From Saccharothrix sp. ALI-22-I (GTDB lineage Bacteria > Actinomycetota > Actinomycetes > Mycobacteriales > Pseudonocardiaceae), in assembly GCF_001984175.1 (NCBI RefSeq), contig NZ_MTQP01000058.1:124001-188000 (forward strand): a stretch of DNA of 64,000 bases, written 5' to 3'. The first letter of the stretch is position 1. Each line of letters opens with the position of its first letter. This document shows positions 18,779 to 28,071 of the stretch, piece after piece. The notes beneath the pieces were generated by a model, which was not told the DNA's origin, searched no databases, and worked only from the letters and a program-made list of their open reading frames with translations. Position numbers and translations under genes: made by a program.

Positions 18779-20031
18779 GACCGCCTCGCACGGGTCAGCA
18801 CCACCGCGGACTGGAACCCGCCGAAGCCGCTGCCGACCGACAGCACCGCGCGCAGGTCCCGTTCCCTGGCGGTGTGCGGCACGTAGTCCAGGTCGCACTC
18901 CGGGTCGGGCGTGTCCAGGTTGGCGGTCGGCGGAACGACGCCCTCCGTGAGCGCCAGCACGCAGGCCGCCAGTTCGATGGAGCCGATGGCGCCGAGCGAG
19001 TGGCCGATCATCGACTTGATCGAGCTGACCGGCACCTCGTACGCCCGCGCACCGAGCACCCGCCGGAACGCGGCGGTCTCGTGCCGGTCGTTCTGCCGGG
19101 TGCCGGACCCGTGCGCGTTGACGTAGTCCACGTCGTCGGGTCCCAGCCGGGCCTGGTCCATGGCCCGCCGCACCGCCTCGGCCATCTCGACGCCCTCCGC
19201 GGTCAGGCCGGTCATGTGGTGGGCGTTGCTGCGGGTGGCGAAGCCCGCCACCTCGGCCAGCACCACCGCGCCCCGGCGGCGGGCGTGCTCCCACTCCTCC
19301 AGCACCAGCACCGCGGCGCCCTCGCCGAGCACGAACCCGTCCCGGTCGAGGTCGAACGGGCGGGCGGCGTGCGCGGGATCGTCGTTGCGCGCGGACGTGG
19401 CGCGGATGGCGTCGAAGCAGGCCACCGCGATCGGCGAGATCGGGGACTCGGCCGCGCCCGCGACCACCACGTCCGCCCGGTCCTCCTCGATGAGGCGCGC
19501 GGCGTGGCCCACCGCGTCCAGTCCGGCCGTGCAGCCGGTGGACACCGTGCGCACGGGCCCGCGTGCGCCGACCCGGTCGGCGACCTCGGCGGCCAACGCG
19601 GCCGGTGACAGGGCGCGGTGCAGGAACGGCGACGCCAACCGCGCGTCGACCAGCCAGTCGGCGCCGGCGTTCGAGGTGACCGCGTAGTCCCGCTCCAGGA
19701 GCGTCGTGGCGCCGACCGCCGAACCCGTGCACACGCCCAACCGCCACGGGTCCGCGAGGTCCATCTCGGCCTGCTGCCACGCCTCGTCCGCGGCGACGGC
19801 GGCGAACTGGACGTACCGGTCCATGCGGGCGACCTCGGCCGCGGTGAGCCCCGCCTCCGCCGGATCGAAATCGCACTCGGCGGCGATCCTCGACCGGAAC
19901 CCCGCCGCGTCGAACAGGCTGATCGGCCGGGTGGCGGTGCGTCCCGCGGTCAGCAGCTCCCAGAACGCCTTCGTCCCGTTGCCGCCCGGGGCCACCACCC
20001 CCAGGCCGGTCACGGCCACCCGGCGCGTCAT
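18775..20031 (-). CDS. Ketosynthase alpha of the spore-pigment type II PKS
   Basis: A 418-aa condensing enzyme. Catalytic Cys167 sits in [11 protein letters not shown]. The two histidine motifs [12 protein letters not shown] and [13 protein letters not shown] and the C-terminal [10 protein letters not shown] are intact. The gene order cupin, KS-alpha, CLF, ACP, aromatase, cyclase is that of whiE clusters, so a grey or brown spore pigment is the most likely product. The ATG at 20031 overlaps the cupin stop (ATGA); the 18 residues before it in the longer frame are not conserved. Confidence 0.95.
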   Translation of the reverse strand: MTRRVAVTGLGVVAPGGNGTKAFWELLTAGRTATRPISLFDAAGFRSRIAAECDFDPAEAGLTAAEVARMDRYVQFAAVAADEAWQQAEMDLADPWRLGVCTGSAVGATTLLERDYAVTSNAGADWLVDARLASPFLHRALSPAALAAEVADRVGARGPVRTVSTGCTAGLDAVGHAARLIEEDRADVVVAGAAESPISPIAVACFDAIRATSARNDDPAHAARPFDLDRDGFVLGEGAAVLVLEEWEHARRRGAVVLAEVAGFATRSNAHHMTGLTAEGVEMAEAVRRAMDQARLGPDDVDYVNAHGSGTRQNDRHETAAFRRVLGARAYEVPVSSIKSMIGHSLGAIGSIELAACVLALTEGVVPPTANLDTPDPECDLDYVPHTARERDLRAVLSVGSGFGGFQSAVVLTRARRS

Positions 20032-20417
20032 GGCGTCCGCTCCGTGTCGACGTGCCCCAGTTCGGGCCGGGGCGCGAGCGGGCACAGCTGGAACACCACG
20101 CGGGCGGGCCCGGAGCCGGTGTTGCGCACTCGGTGGCGGACCCCGATCGGGACCAGGAGCGCCTGGTCCGCGCGCACCTCGTGCGGTACGTCGTCGAGGT
20201 CCACCACGACCTCGCCCTCGACGACGTACAGGAACTCCTCGGAGTACGGGTGGTAGTGCTCGTTCACCCGCTCGCCGGGCTCCAGCAGCACCACGCCGAG
20301 GAATCCGCCGGTCGCGCCGACGGTCGTCGGGCTCAGCAGGACCCGGATGTCCCCGCCGCGCGCCAGGTTGGGTGCGGCGTCGTCCGGGCTCACCACCCGG
20401 TGCAGTTGGCTCGTCAT
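20028..20417 (-). CDS. Cupin protein (whiE ORFII type)
   Basis: A 129-aa single-domain cupin. The first metal motif reads [21 protein letters not shown] and the second [15 protein letters not shown], so a divalent metal site is likely. Such cupins sit just before KS-alpha in whiE-type clusters and are thought to assist cyclisation or oxidation; no precise reaction is established. The ATG at 20417 overlaps the previous stop (ATGA). Confidence 0.9.
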   Translation of the reverse strand: MTSQLHRVVSPDDAAPNLARGGDIRVLLSPTTVGATGGFLGVVLLEPGERVNEHYHPYSEEFLYVVEGEVVVDLDDVPHEVRADQALLVPIGVRHRVRNTGSGPARVVFQLCPLAPRPELGHVDTERTP

Positions 20418-21022
20418 GCCATCGCCCCCACTACACGATCGGTCACCAACGTCATCGGGCGCGCGAGCCGGACGTGCGGGGCGAGCAGGCCCGCCTGCGG
20501 CACGGCCGGCGGCACGCCGGACGACTCCACCAGGTGCACCACCAAGTCGCGGCGCCGGAACACCGTTGTGCCACAACCGGGAGCCGCACCCTCGGCGGCG
20601 AGCAGGCGGGCCACCTCGCCGCCCTGTCGCGGCAACGCCTGGTAGAGCGCGGCGGTGCGGGGCAGGTGACCGGAGTGCCCGTTCCGGGAGGCCACGACCC
20701 GCATCACCGAGGTGGCCAGGAAACGCCGGCGACTCGCGTCGTCGGACAGGTCGCGGTCCTCGACGAGGTGCGGGCGCAGCTGCTCCTCCACCGCCCGGAT
20801 CTGCGGCTGCCCGGCCAGGTGCCGGATCGCCTCCGCGGGTGGGCAGGTGATGTCCACGACCCGCACGACGACCGGCCCGGCCATGAAGACCGACGTCCGG
20901 TCCAGCAGAGGGCGCGCGGCCTCCGGCCGACCCGCGGGCGGCGCGGAGTAATCGGACAGGATCTCGGCCACCGCGGACTCTGATCCCGGCCGCACCCTGA
21001 ACGTCAACGCATAGCGGTTCAC
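20414..21022 (-). CDS. SchA/CurD-like protein (whiE ORFI type)
   Basis: A 202-aa protein with the SchA/CurD pattern: an ABM-like beginning [15 protein letters not shown], a middle part with [13 protein letters not shown], and a C-terminal half with [16 protein letters not shown] and [13 protein letters not shown]. This family is found almost only in spore-pigment clusters; its biochemical role is unknown. The GTG at 21022 follows GGAGGCGAAGTC, and the longer frame to 21241 is the shadow of the ABM gene. Confidence 0.88.
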   Translation of the reverse strand: MNRYALTFRVRPGSESAVAEILSDYSAPPAGRPEAARPLLDRTSVFMAGPVVVRVVDITCPPAEAIRHLAGQPQIRAVEEQLRPHLVEDRDLSDDASRRRFLATSVMRVVASRNGHSGHLPRTAALYQALPRQGGEVARLLAAEGAAPGCGTTVFRRRDLVVHLVESSGVPPAVPQAGLLAPHVRLARPMTLVTDRVVGAMA

Positions 21023-21390
21023 GACTTCGCCTCCAACCAGTCCTCGTTCGACATCGACACCGGCTCCGCCGCTGTGGCGAGGCGGACGTGGTAACGCAGC
21101 GACTCCCGGGCCGTCACGCACGCCATCAGAGGCGCCGCGAGTGCGCGGTGGCCGGCGCTCGCCTCCCACTCGTGGAAGTGCGCCGGGCTCGACCACTCGC
21201 TGGTGATCACCCAGTCGGCGGGGTCGTCCTCCGACTGGCACAGCTGATCACCGAGGTAACCATCCACTTGCGACACTTGGTGTCGGATACCCAGGTAAGC
21301 GGCCATAAACCGCTCTTCCGCGCCGTCCGCGACACGGAGTCGGAAGATCACCCGCAGGCGGCCTGCGCACCACGTGGCCACCGACGTCAT
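21019..21390 (-). CDS. Antibiotic biosynthesis monooxygenase (ABM) domain protein
   Basis: A 123-aa ferredoxin-like ABM protein. It shows [21 protein letters not shown], the GYLGDQL turn, then [19 protein letters not shown], the usual strand-helix pattern. Family members oxidise polyketide intermediates without cofactor or act as cyclase-like helpers. It precedes the SchA/CurD gene in the same operon and adds a component the classic whiE set lacks. The ATG at 21390 has GGAG eight bases upstream and overlaps the stop of the preceding secreted-protein gene. Confidence 0.82.
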   Translation of the reverse strand: MTSVATWCAGRLRVIFRLRVADGAEERFMAAYLGIRHQVSQVDGYLGDQLCQSEDDPADWVITSEWSSPAHFHEWEASAGHRALAAPLMACVTARESLRYHVRLATAAEPVSMSNEDWLEAKS

Positions 21391-21725
21391 GACGATGTCT
21401 CCTCCGGGTACGAGGCGATCCGGCACGCATGCTTCGCGACGTCGGCGGACACACCCTCGCCGTCCAGGATCCGGCGACACTCCCGGACATCCGCCCGCTT
21501 GCCCGTCTTGGCGATCTTGCACGCCCGGAGCACCGCGTCGGTCGCCTCGTGGCCGTTCTCCGTCACGTGGTCGATGCAGATCCCGGGATCGGCGTGGGCC
21601 GGGGCTGCGGCGAGCGACGAGAGCGCGGAGGCGGCGAACGCCGTGCAGGCGACCACGATCGCACGGACCGCCTTCGGGCCGCGTTTCGTTGTGTGGGACT
21701 TCTCTGTGCGGCACACGACCGACAT
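21387..21725 (-). CDS. Small secreted cysteine-containing protein heading the pigment operon
   Basis: A 112-aa protein starting at the ATG at 21725 behind GGGAGGG. Residues about 1-45 form a signal peptide: a basic stretch KSHTTKRGPK, a hydrophobic core AIVVACTAFAASALSSLAAA and the cleavage site APAHA. The mature part of about 65 residues is charged and has four cysteines, compatible with two disulfides. I recognise no family. Its stop overlaps the ABM start (ATGA), so it is coupled to the pigment operon. It may be a spore-surface or wall protein; that is inference. Confidence 0.7.
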   Translation of the reverse strand: MSVVCRTEKSHTTKRGPKAVRAIVVACTAFAASALSSLAAAPAHADPGICIDHVTENGHEATDAVLRACKIAKTGKRADVRECRRILDGEGVSADVAKHACRIASYPEETSS

Positions 21726-22037
21726 CGGGTCATCCCTCCCATGTTCGCCCCCACGTGCTGCCGGACCGTCCGGCACGTCCGCGTCGGGGCATCGGAGCAC
21801 CGGATGCCCGCTCAGGTGACCGGCTAGCCGGTGAGCCCTGTCAAGTCCTTCGGTCGGGCGTTACACCACCCGACCGGGTCACATGAGGTCACGGGTTTTA
21901 GGCCGATCACCGGACCCCGTCACACCACAGTGGAGTGTCCGAGCTGCCGAGGCGTTCGCACGCCACCTGTGCGCGCACAGCACGACGCCCCGACCGCCCT
22001 GAGCCCGGCGACCGGGCCGTTGTAGTTCGACACTTGA

Positions 22038-22051
22038 TGTTAACGCGAACA
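22038..22051 (+). promoter_or_regulatory. LacI-family-type operator candidate, distal
   Basis: TGTTAACGCGAACA has half-sites TGTT and AACA with a central CG, the layout bound by LacI/GalR-family repressors. It lies 265 nt before the GH43 start. The cognate regulator is not in the window. Confidence 0.5.
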
Positions 22052-22193
22052 ACACGCATAATCTTGCGGACCCGCAGCGGCGCGAGGAGTCCACGGCATG
22101 ACGTTATCGCTGATCGCTATAGAGCGGATCTTTGCGCTGAGTGGGTTAAACGCAGTGCAGGTGCGCGCCGTGGGAGCCCGTCACAGCCCGTGA

Positions 22194-22207
22194 TGTTAGC
22201 GCTCACT
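22194..22207 (+). promoter_or_regulatory. LacI-family-type operator candidate, proximal
   Basis: TGTTAGCGCTCACT differs by two bases from the perfect palindrome TGTTAGCGCTAACA. It lies 109 nt upstream of the first arabinosidase ATG and resembles the distal site. Two such sites before a glycan-degrading operon suggest substrate-released repression. Confidence 0.55.
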
Positions 22208-22315
22208 TGTTAGATCTGAGCTGAGTTGTCCGCAGTCGCCCAGCGCGACCGGCAGCCCGCCGTGACGCACCGGCACACGTCGCATCGCCCCGACCACCGC
22301 AGATCGGAGCACTTC

Positions 22316-23713
22316 ATGAAACGACGAGCACGCGCTCTCGTGGTGTCGTCCCTCGTCTTCGCCTCGACGCTCTCCCTGCCCGTCATCCCGGCGTCCGCGG
22401 ACACGTTGCCCACCGGGGCGCGGTCGTTGGAGGCGGTGAACTACCCGGGTCGGTTCGTCCGGCACGCCGACTACCTGGGCGGGCTCGCCGCCGTGACCTC
22501 CGGCAGTTCGGCGCAGATCAAGTCGGACGCCACGTTCACCGTCGTGTCCGGGCTGGCGTCGCCGTCGTGCTACTCGTTCCAGGCGGCCAACGGGATGTTC
22601 CTGCGGCACCGGGACTACCGCGTGCGCCTGGAGGCCAACACGGGCGCGGCGACGTTCCGCGGGGACGCGACGTTCTGCGCGGTCGCCGGTTCGGTGACGG
22701 GCTCGGTGTCGCTGGTGTCGTTCAACCTCCCGGACCGGCGGCTGCGGCACCGCAACTTCGAGCTGTGGGTGGACGCCTTCCAGGACACCGCGGCGTTCCG
22801 CGCCGACAGCTCGTTCCGGTTGACCGCCCCGTGGACCCCGAAGACCACCAAGGGGCCGGTCATCCCCGGCCTGTTCGCCGACCCGCACATCGCGAATTTC
22901 AACGGCCGGTACTACCTGTACCCCACGACGGACGGCTACGCGAGCTGGTCCGCACCCCACTACAAGGCGTTCTCCTCCACCGACCTGGTCAACTGGACCG
23001 ACCACGGCGTGATCCTGGACCACGGGCCGGACGTGTCCTGGGCGGACAACTCGGCGTGGGCGCCGGCGGTGGTTGCCAAGAACGGGCGCTACTACCTGTA
23101 CTTCAGCGGCGGCGCGGCATCCGGCGACACGGCCAAGCACCTCGGCGTCGCCGTGTCCGACTCGCCCACCGGGCCGTTCCGCGACGCCCTGGGCAGGCCG
23201 TTGATCCGGGCGGGCGCGTACCCGGGACAGGCCATCGACCCGATGGTGTTCACCGACGACAACGGGCAGTCCTACCTGTACTGGGGCAACGGGTCCGCGC
23301 ACGTCGTGCCGCTGAACGCCGACATGGTCTCGTTCGACCCGGCGGCGGTGCGCACGATCACCACGACGGGCTACCGCGAGGCGTCGTTCGTGATCAAGCG
23401 CAACGGCACCTACTACTTCATGTGGTCCGAGAACGACACCCGCGACGAGAACTACCAGGTCGCCTACGCGACCGGCCCGTCACCGCTCGGACCGTGGACC
23501 AAACGCGGCGTGATCCTCCAGAAGCGGCTGGAGCTGGGCATCAAGGGCACCGGCCACCACTCGGTGGTCCAGGCGCCCGGCACCGACACCTGGCACATCG
23601 CCTACCACCGGTTCGCCGTGCCAGGTGGCAACGGCACCAACCGCGAGGTCACCGTCGACCGCATGACGTTCAACGCCGACGGCACCATCGCCCCGGTCGT
23701 CCCCACCCTCTGA
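22316..23713 (+). CDS. Secreted GH43 arabinofuranosidase-like enzyme with N-terminal AbfB (CBM42) domain
   Basis: A 465-aa exported protein with a signal peptide to about residue 28 (VIPASA). Residues about 33-170 form an AbfB beta-trefoil. It shows repeats of the type ...YPGRFVRHADY, ...NGMFLRHRDY and ...LPDRRLRHRNF, each followed by a DATF/DSSF strand; these bind arabinofuranose side chains. Residues about 180-465 form a five-bladed GH43 propeller with general base D189 (FADPHI), pKa modulator D309 (IDPMVFTDD) and general acid E355 (YREASF). The likely role is removal of arabinose from arabinoxylan or arabinan. The ATG at 22316 follows GGAG. First gene of a two-gene operon, 17 nt from the next. 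Confidence 0.88.
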   Translation: MKRRARALVVSSLVFASTLSLPVIPASADTLPTGARSLEAVNYPGRFVRHADYLGGLAAVTSGSSAQIKSDATFTVVSGLASPSCYSFQAANGMFLRHRDYRVRLEANTGAATFRGDATFCAVAGSVTGSVSLVSFNLPDRRLRHRNFELWVDAFQDTAAFRADSSFRLTAPWTPKTTKGPVIPGLFADPHIANFNGRYYLYPTTDGYASWSAPHYKAFSSTDLVNWTDHGVILDHGPDVSWADNSAWAPAVVAKNGRYYLYFSGGAASGDTAKHLGVAVSDSPTGPFRDALGRPLIRAGAYPGQAIDPMVFTDDNGQSYLYWGNGSAHVVPLNADMVSFDPAAVRTITTTGYREASFVIKRNGTYYFMWSENDTRDENYQVAYATGPSPLGPWTKRGVILQKRLELGIKGTGHHSVVQAPGTDTWHIAYHRFAVPGGNGTNREVTVDRMTFNADGTIAPVVPTL

Positions 23714-23730
23714 TCCGAGGAGAAGAAACC

Positions 23731-25182
23731 GTGCAACGAACACTGTCGCGGATCGGCGCGATGCTGGGTGCGATGGTCCTGCTGATCAGCGCCCAGGTCC
23801 TGTTCGCAGTGGACCGGGCGTCCGCAGCGGACCCGTTCACCGGCTACCTGATGGCTCACTTCACCGGGGAGAGCACGACCGGCGAGCAGATCTACCTCGC
23901 CCACAGCCGCGACGGCCTGCACTGGAACGACCTGAACAACGGCGCTCCCGTCCTGCTGTCCACCGTGGGCACCCGCGGGGTGCGCGACCCGGCGATCGTC
24001 CGCTCGCCCAACAGCGACAAGTTCTGGATCATCGCCACCGACCTGCGCATCGCGAACGGCACGTCGTGGAGCGACGCGGCCAACCGGGGCAGCACCCAGC
24101 TCGTCGTCTGGGAGTCCACGGACCTGGTGAACTGGTCCGCGCCGCGCCTGCTGAACGTGGCCGGCGCGATCTCCGGCGCGGGTGACGCGTGGGCTCCGGA
24201 GGCGATCTTCGACCCCGCGACCGGTGACTACGTCATCTACTGGGCGACGAACGCGACCCTCAACGGCGTCAAGAAGCACCGCATCTACTACTCGCGGACC
24301 ACGGACTTCCGCACGGTCACCGCGCCGACCCTCTACATCGACCGGGGCGCGGGCCAGGGCATCATCGACACCCAGATCGTGGAGTCGCCCACCAGCGTCG
24401 GCGGTTTCCGCTACTACCGCGCGTCCGCCGACGGGCAGATCACCATCGAGGGCAGCAACTCGATCCTCGGCTCGTGGACGCGGATCGGCGACCTGTCCCA
24501 CATGGGCATCTCCAACGGGGCGACCGGCGGCAACGTGGTCGAGGGCCCGATGTGGATGCCGTTCAACGGCCGCAACGAATGGGGCCTGTGGCTGGACCAG
24601 TACGCCACCGGCCGCGGCTACATGCCGCTGACGTCGACCAACCTCGGCAGCACGAGCAACTTCCGCACGGTGTCGGACTACGCGCTCGGCGGCACCCGCA
24701 AGCGCCACGGCGGGATCATGAGCCTGACCGCCGCCGAGGAGAGCCGCGTGCTGGCCAAGTGGGGCGTGACCAGGCCGGTCAACCGCCTGCAGTCGTTCAA
24801 CTTCCAGGACCGCTACGTGCGCCACGCCAACTTCGACGTGCGCATCGACCCGAACGTCAGCCCGCTCCAGGACTCCCAGTTCCGGATCATGCCCGGCCTG
24901 GCCGACTCCTCGGCGGTGTCGTTCGAGTCGGTCAACTACCCCGGCTACTACCTGCGGCACGTCAACAACGACTTCGTGCTCGCGTCCTACGACGGCACCA
25001 CGCAGTTCCAGGCCGACGCCACGTTCCGCCAAGTCGCCGGGTTGGCGTCCTCGACGTGGAGTTCCTTCCAGTCCTACAACTTCCCCGACCGCTACATCCG
25101 CCACTACGCCTACCAGCTCAAGCTCGACCCGATCACCACCGCGACCGCGCGCAACGACGCCACGTTCCGCCTGACCAGCTGA
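23731..25182 (+). CDS. Secreted GH43-like glycosidase with C-terminal AbfB (CBM42) domain
   Basis: A 483-aa exported protein. The GTG at 23731 follows GAGGAGAAG, and a signal peptide ends near residue 32 (RASA). The N-terminal propeller resembles GH43, with GVRDPAIVRSP holding the probable base aspartate and DAWAPEAIFDPATGDYVIYWA. The C-terminal about 135 residues are an AbfB trefoil with repeats FQDRYVRHANF, YPGYYLRHVNN and FPDRYIRHYAY, closely like those in the preceding gene but at the other end of the protein. Likely an arabinan- or arabinoxylan-active enzyme. The exact GH43 subfamily is uncertain. Confidence 0.84.
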   Translation: MQRTLSRIGAMLGAMVLLISAQVLFAVDRASAADPFTGYLMAHFTGESTTGEQIYLAHSRDGLHWNDLNNGAPVLLSTVGTRGVRDPAIVRSPNSDKFWIIATDLRIANGTSWSDAANRGSTQLVVWESTDLVNWSAPRLLNVAGAISGAGDAWAPEAIFDPATGDYVIYWATNATLNGVKKHRIYYSRTTDFRTVTAPTLYIDRGAGQGIIDTQIVESPTSVGGFRYYRASADGQITIEGSNSILGSWTRIGDLSHMGISNGATGGNVVEGPMWMPFNGRNEWGLWLDQYATGRGYMPLTSTNLGSTSNFRTVSDYALGGTRKRHGGIMSLTAAEESRVLAKWGVTRPVNRLQSFNFQDRYVRHANFDVRIDPNVSPLQDSQFRIMPGLADSSAVSFESVNYPGYYLRHVNNDFVLASYDGTTQFQADATFRQVAGLASSTWSSFQSYNFPDRYIRHYAYQLKLDPITTATARNDATFRLTS

Positions 25183-25199
25183 CCAAGCCGGACAGTGGG

Positions 25200-25229
25200 A
25201 AGGGGTGGACGCCCAAGCGTCCACCCCTT
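25200..25229 (+). terminator. Strong intrinsic terminator after the arabinosidase operon
   Basis: A perfect 13-bp stem (AAGGGGTGGACGC and its complement), a 4-nt loop CCAA and a short T-run begin 18 nt after the stop. Confidence 0.88.
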
Positions 25230-25353
25230 TTCCGCACCCGCAAAGAATCACTCGGTCGCGAGGGTCCTGGATGTCGTACGGGCGACTGCGCTGTTCGGCG
25301 GCTGTGTGCACGGTCCGGTCAGTGCCAACATGGACGTGGGTCGAACACGTCCG

Positions 25354-28071
25354 TTAGCCGATGTGGTCGGCTCCCTCCGCCGTCTGCTCGGGCACGCGGC
25401 TCGTCGGTTCGACGCGGCGGCCGTTGCGGAGATCGAGTACGAGCCGGTGACCCCGCCAGGCGGCGTCGAACCGCTCGGCGCTGAAGGGGACGCGGGCCGC
25501 CGGGTTGTCCAGGTGCGGCGGGTCGGCCGGCTCGCCGTCGTGGGCACCGTCGACGGTGAACGCGCCGGGCCACGCCAGTGCGAGCACCCGTCCGTCGCGG
25601 GCCCGCCACGACACCGAGTCGGGCGCGAACTCCGGATCGGCCAGCGAGGCCAGGAAGTGGTCGAACGAGCCGTCGGTCGCGGCTCGCCCCACCGTGGCGA
25701 CGTAGGCCAGGCCGTCGCCGACCGGCAGCCAGGACTGGCCGGCCTCGTCGCCCGTTCGCCGCGGGCGGAACCCGCCGGCCGTGGCGACCGCGACGAACCC
25801 GTTGCCGACGCACCCCGCCAGCCACGGCCCGCGGGTCGCCCACCTGTCCATGTGGGGCGTGGGGAACCACAGGTGGGTCGAGCCGAACCAGTCGTGCTCG
25901 GGTATGCGGTGCAGGGCGAGCACGGTGTCCCGGTGCTGGTGGACCCGTGGCAGCACGCGATGCCCGGCCCAGGCGTTGGGCCGGGCGGACGACGAGGTGC
26001 TGTCGGCGGCCGGGTGGGTGGCGAAGACCTGCACCTCGGGAGCGAGGGTGGCGCCCCAGACGTGTTCCTGGAGGCCGGGCAGTCCTGAGCGGTAGTCCTG
26101 AACGCTGGAGAGCATCGCGTCCGGCGTCCGCCAGACCCGCAGATCCGACCCGTAAGGCCGCTCCAGCAGGTCGTGGTGGAGGCGGTAGCCGCCGCGGTAC
26201 ACCTGCCGGCCGTCCCACTCGTCGGGTGGTTCGGTCGCGACCGCCCGGACGAGGTCGGGCATGCGGTAGTGCGTGGCGGTCGCCAACGCCGTGGCGGGCA
26301 GCACCGCGGAGTTCAGGGCTCCCGTGCCCCACAGCGCCCACATGATCGGCGCGGTCTCCTCGAATCGGGACGAGCGCAGGGTGGGCACGTAGGAACGTCC
26401 GTGGGCCGCACCGTGCACGCCCCGCCACGAGTTGGCGGCCAGGGTGAACAACACCTTGTCCAGCAACGCCTCGGCGAGCCGCCGCATCCGGTCGTCGCGG
26501 GCGAACTCGATCCAGGAGACGAGGGCGAGCGAATCGATGGCGAGGTAGGCGTTGGAGTCGAACTCGCTGAACCCGCCGGCGAGCTTGCGCCGCATCCACT
26601 CCTCGGCCTGCCGGCGTCCGTGCTCGGCGTGCCGCTCACCGGTCCACCCGGTGTTGGTGAAGCGATCGTCCGGGAACAGTTCGCCGACGAGCGTCTCCGC
26701 CGTGTGCCACACGAACTGGTGGTTCTCGGTGAAGTAGCACATCGCGTCGAGGCCGGGCTGGTCGATCCAGTACTTGAAGCCGAGCAGCGACCGGCGCACC
26801 CGGTCGCGCTGGGCCGGCGACCACGCGTCGTCGCCGAGCCGCCGCCACAGGTGGACGAGGCCGACGGCCTCGAAGTCGGCGCAATCCGACCGCGAGTCGA
26901 TCATCCCGACCGGCGGAGCGAGGTCGTCGTCGTGCAGTTTCGTCCCAGTGGCGATGGCGTGCCGGGCGAGCGCGCGGGCCACTCCCGCAACGCCGCCGGC
27001 GACGTGGCGCAACAGCTCCTCGCGCCACACCGCCTGCTCGGAGCCGTCCGGCGTCTCGCGGTGGACGGCGGGCACGCGTGCGGCGCGGAGCTGTCGGACG
27101 ACGGGGGCCGCCGGGTCGTCGGCCCGCAAGGTCAGCACGGTCTCGCCGGTGGCGAGCATGGAAGCCGTCGTGTCCGTCGCGTCGGCCGGTTTCCCGCCCG
27201 GCGCGCCGGGTAGCTCCAGCCGGGCGCTGCCTCCGGCCAGCACCACCTCGCGGGGAACGTCGCCGTTCACACCCACGAGGTAGCGGGCGCCGGCCGGTCC
27301 GGTGAGTGTGACGGCGTTGTCGGTGGTTGCCCACGGGGTGAGCCCGACGGCGTCGAGCAGGTGCTCCGCCGCGGCGGAGCGGTGCTCGTCCGCACCGGGG
27401 GAGGGGATCACCACCCGGACCGGCAGCCCTTCCACGCGCAGGCTCGCCACGTGCCGGCATTCCCGGAAGGCGACCTGCCACGTGACGAGGTGGACGGCGG
27501 TCAGGCCGGAGCGGAGCCGGACGCGGGTTCGTGTCCGGTGGGGCTCCATGTAGGTGAAGTCGTCGGCCGACGCGACGAGTTCGCCGTTGACCAGCAGGGC
27601 AACGGGTCCGGTGCAGCCGACCTCCAAGGTGCGGTACTCGGCTTGGTCCACTTCGAACACCGTGGCCGCGATCGCGTGCCGGTACTCCGGGGTGAAGCAG
27701 AACTCGCTCCAGTCGAGGAGCCCGTCGGCGCCGGTGTGCCGCCGCTGCCAGGCGGCCCGCCGTGACTCGCCGCCCACGGTCGGCCGCCACGAGAACGCGG
27801 AGTCTTCCAGGACTTCGGGCAGCGGCTGGTCGAGCGCGAGTGGGTGGCGCTCGTAGAGCCGCCGTTTGAGGGGCGCGACATCGGGTCCGTTCGTCAGCAC
27901 CCACCGGCCGTGTTCGCCCCACGGGCCGCCATCGGCGTCGAGCACTTCGTGCAGATCCCGGCAGGGCGTCGACCAGGCGGGCACGGTCAGCCAGTCGCGG
28001 ACGTGGCCCCGCCGGTCGAGCGCGTGGACCGACCGGTCGGTCGTGGCGGTCGGCGGCACGTGGTTGCTCAC
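25354..28071 (-). CDS. Large uncharacterised protein of a sugar-uptake operon, probable glycan-active enzyme
   Basis: A 905-aa protein without signal peptide or membrane segments. The N-terminal about 330 residues are beta-rich, with a jelly-roll-like part around ALLVNGELVASADDFTYMEP. Residues about 350-600 are helical and Trp/His-rich (CYFTENHQFVWHTAETLVGELFPDD, EEWMRRKLAGGFSEFDSNAY), as in (alpha/alpha)6-toroid glycosidases or lyases. The rest is again beta-rich (WFGSTHLWFPTPHMDRW). I do not recognise a named family. The GTG at 28071 overlaps the permease stop, so it is the last gene of the ABC operon. It probably acts in the cytoplasm on the imported oligosaccharide. Glu and Asp in the FTENHQ and EFDSN motifs are candidate catalytic residues; that is a guess. 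Confidence 0.6.
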   Translation of the reverse strand: MSNHVPPTATTDRSVHALDRRGHVRDWLTVPAWSTPCRDLHEVLDADGGPWGEHGRWVLTNGPDVAPLKRRLYERHPLALDQPLPEVLEDSAFSWRPTVGGESRRAAWQRRHTGADGLLDWSEFCFTPEYRHAIAATVFEVDQAEYRTLEVGCTGPVALLVNGELVASADDFTYMEPHRTRTRVRLRSGLTAVHLVTWQVAFRECRHVASLRVEGLPVRVVIPSPGADEHRSAAAEHLLDAVGLTPWATTDNAVTLTGPAGARYLVGVNGDVPREVVLAGGSARLELPGAPGGKPADATDTTASMLATGETVLTLRADDPAAPVVRQLRAARVPAVHRETPDGSEQAVWREELLRHVAGGVAGVARALARHAIATGTKLHDDDLAPPVGMIDSRSDCADFEAVGLVHLWRRLGDDAWSPAQRDRVRRSLLGFKYWIDQPGLDAMCYFTENHQFVWHTAETLVGELFPDDRFTNTGWTGERHAEHGRRQAEEWMRRKLAGGFSEFDSNAYLAIDSLALVSWIEFARDDRMRRLAEALLDKVLFTLAANSWRGVHGAAHGRSYVPTLRSSRFEETAPIMWALWGTGALNSAVLPATALATATHYRMPDLVRAVATEPPDEWDGRQVYRGGYRLHHDLLERPYGSDLRVWRTPDAMLSSVQDYRSGLPGLQEHVWGATLAPEVQVFATHPAADSTSSSARPNAWAGHRVLPRVHQHRDTVLALHRIPEHDWFGSTHLWFPTPHMDRWATRGPWLAGCVGNGFVAVATAGGFRPRRTGDEAGQSWLPVGDGLAYVATVGRAATDGSFDHFLASLADPEFAPDSVSWRARDGRVLALAWPGAFTVDGAHDGEPADPPHLDNPAARVPFSAERFDAAWRGHRLVLDLRNGRRVEPTSRVPEQTAEGADHIG

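Larger units (their letters stand above)
21726..22315. other. Divergent regulatory region between pigment operon and arabinosidase operon
   Basis: This 590-nt gap should hold the pigment operon promoter (left) and the GH43 operon promoter with its operators (right). The right half is AT-richer and contains two 14-bp LacI-family-like palindromes listed separately. A related imperfect copy lies near 22111-22125 (GTTATCGCTGATCGC). Short frames here have shadow composition. Confidence 0.55.
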
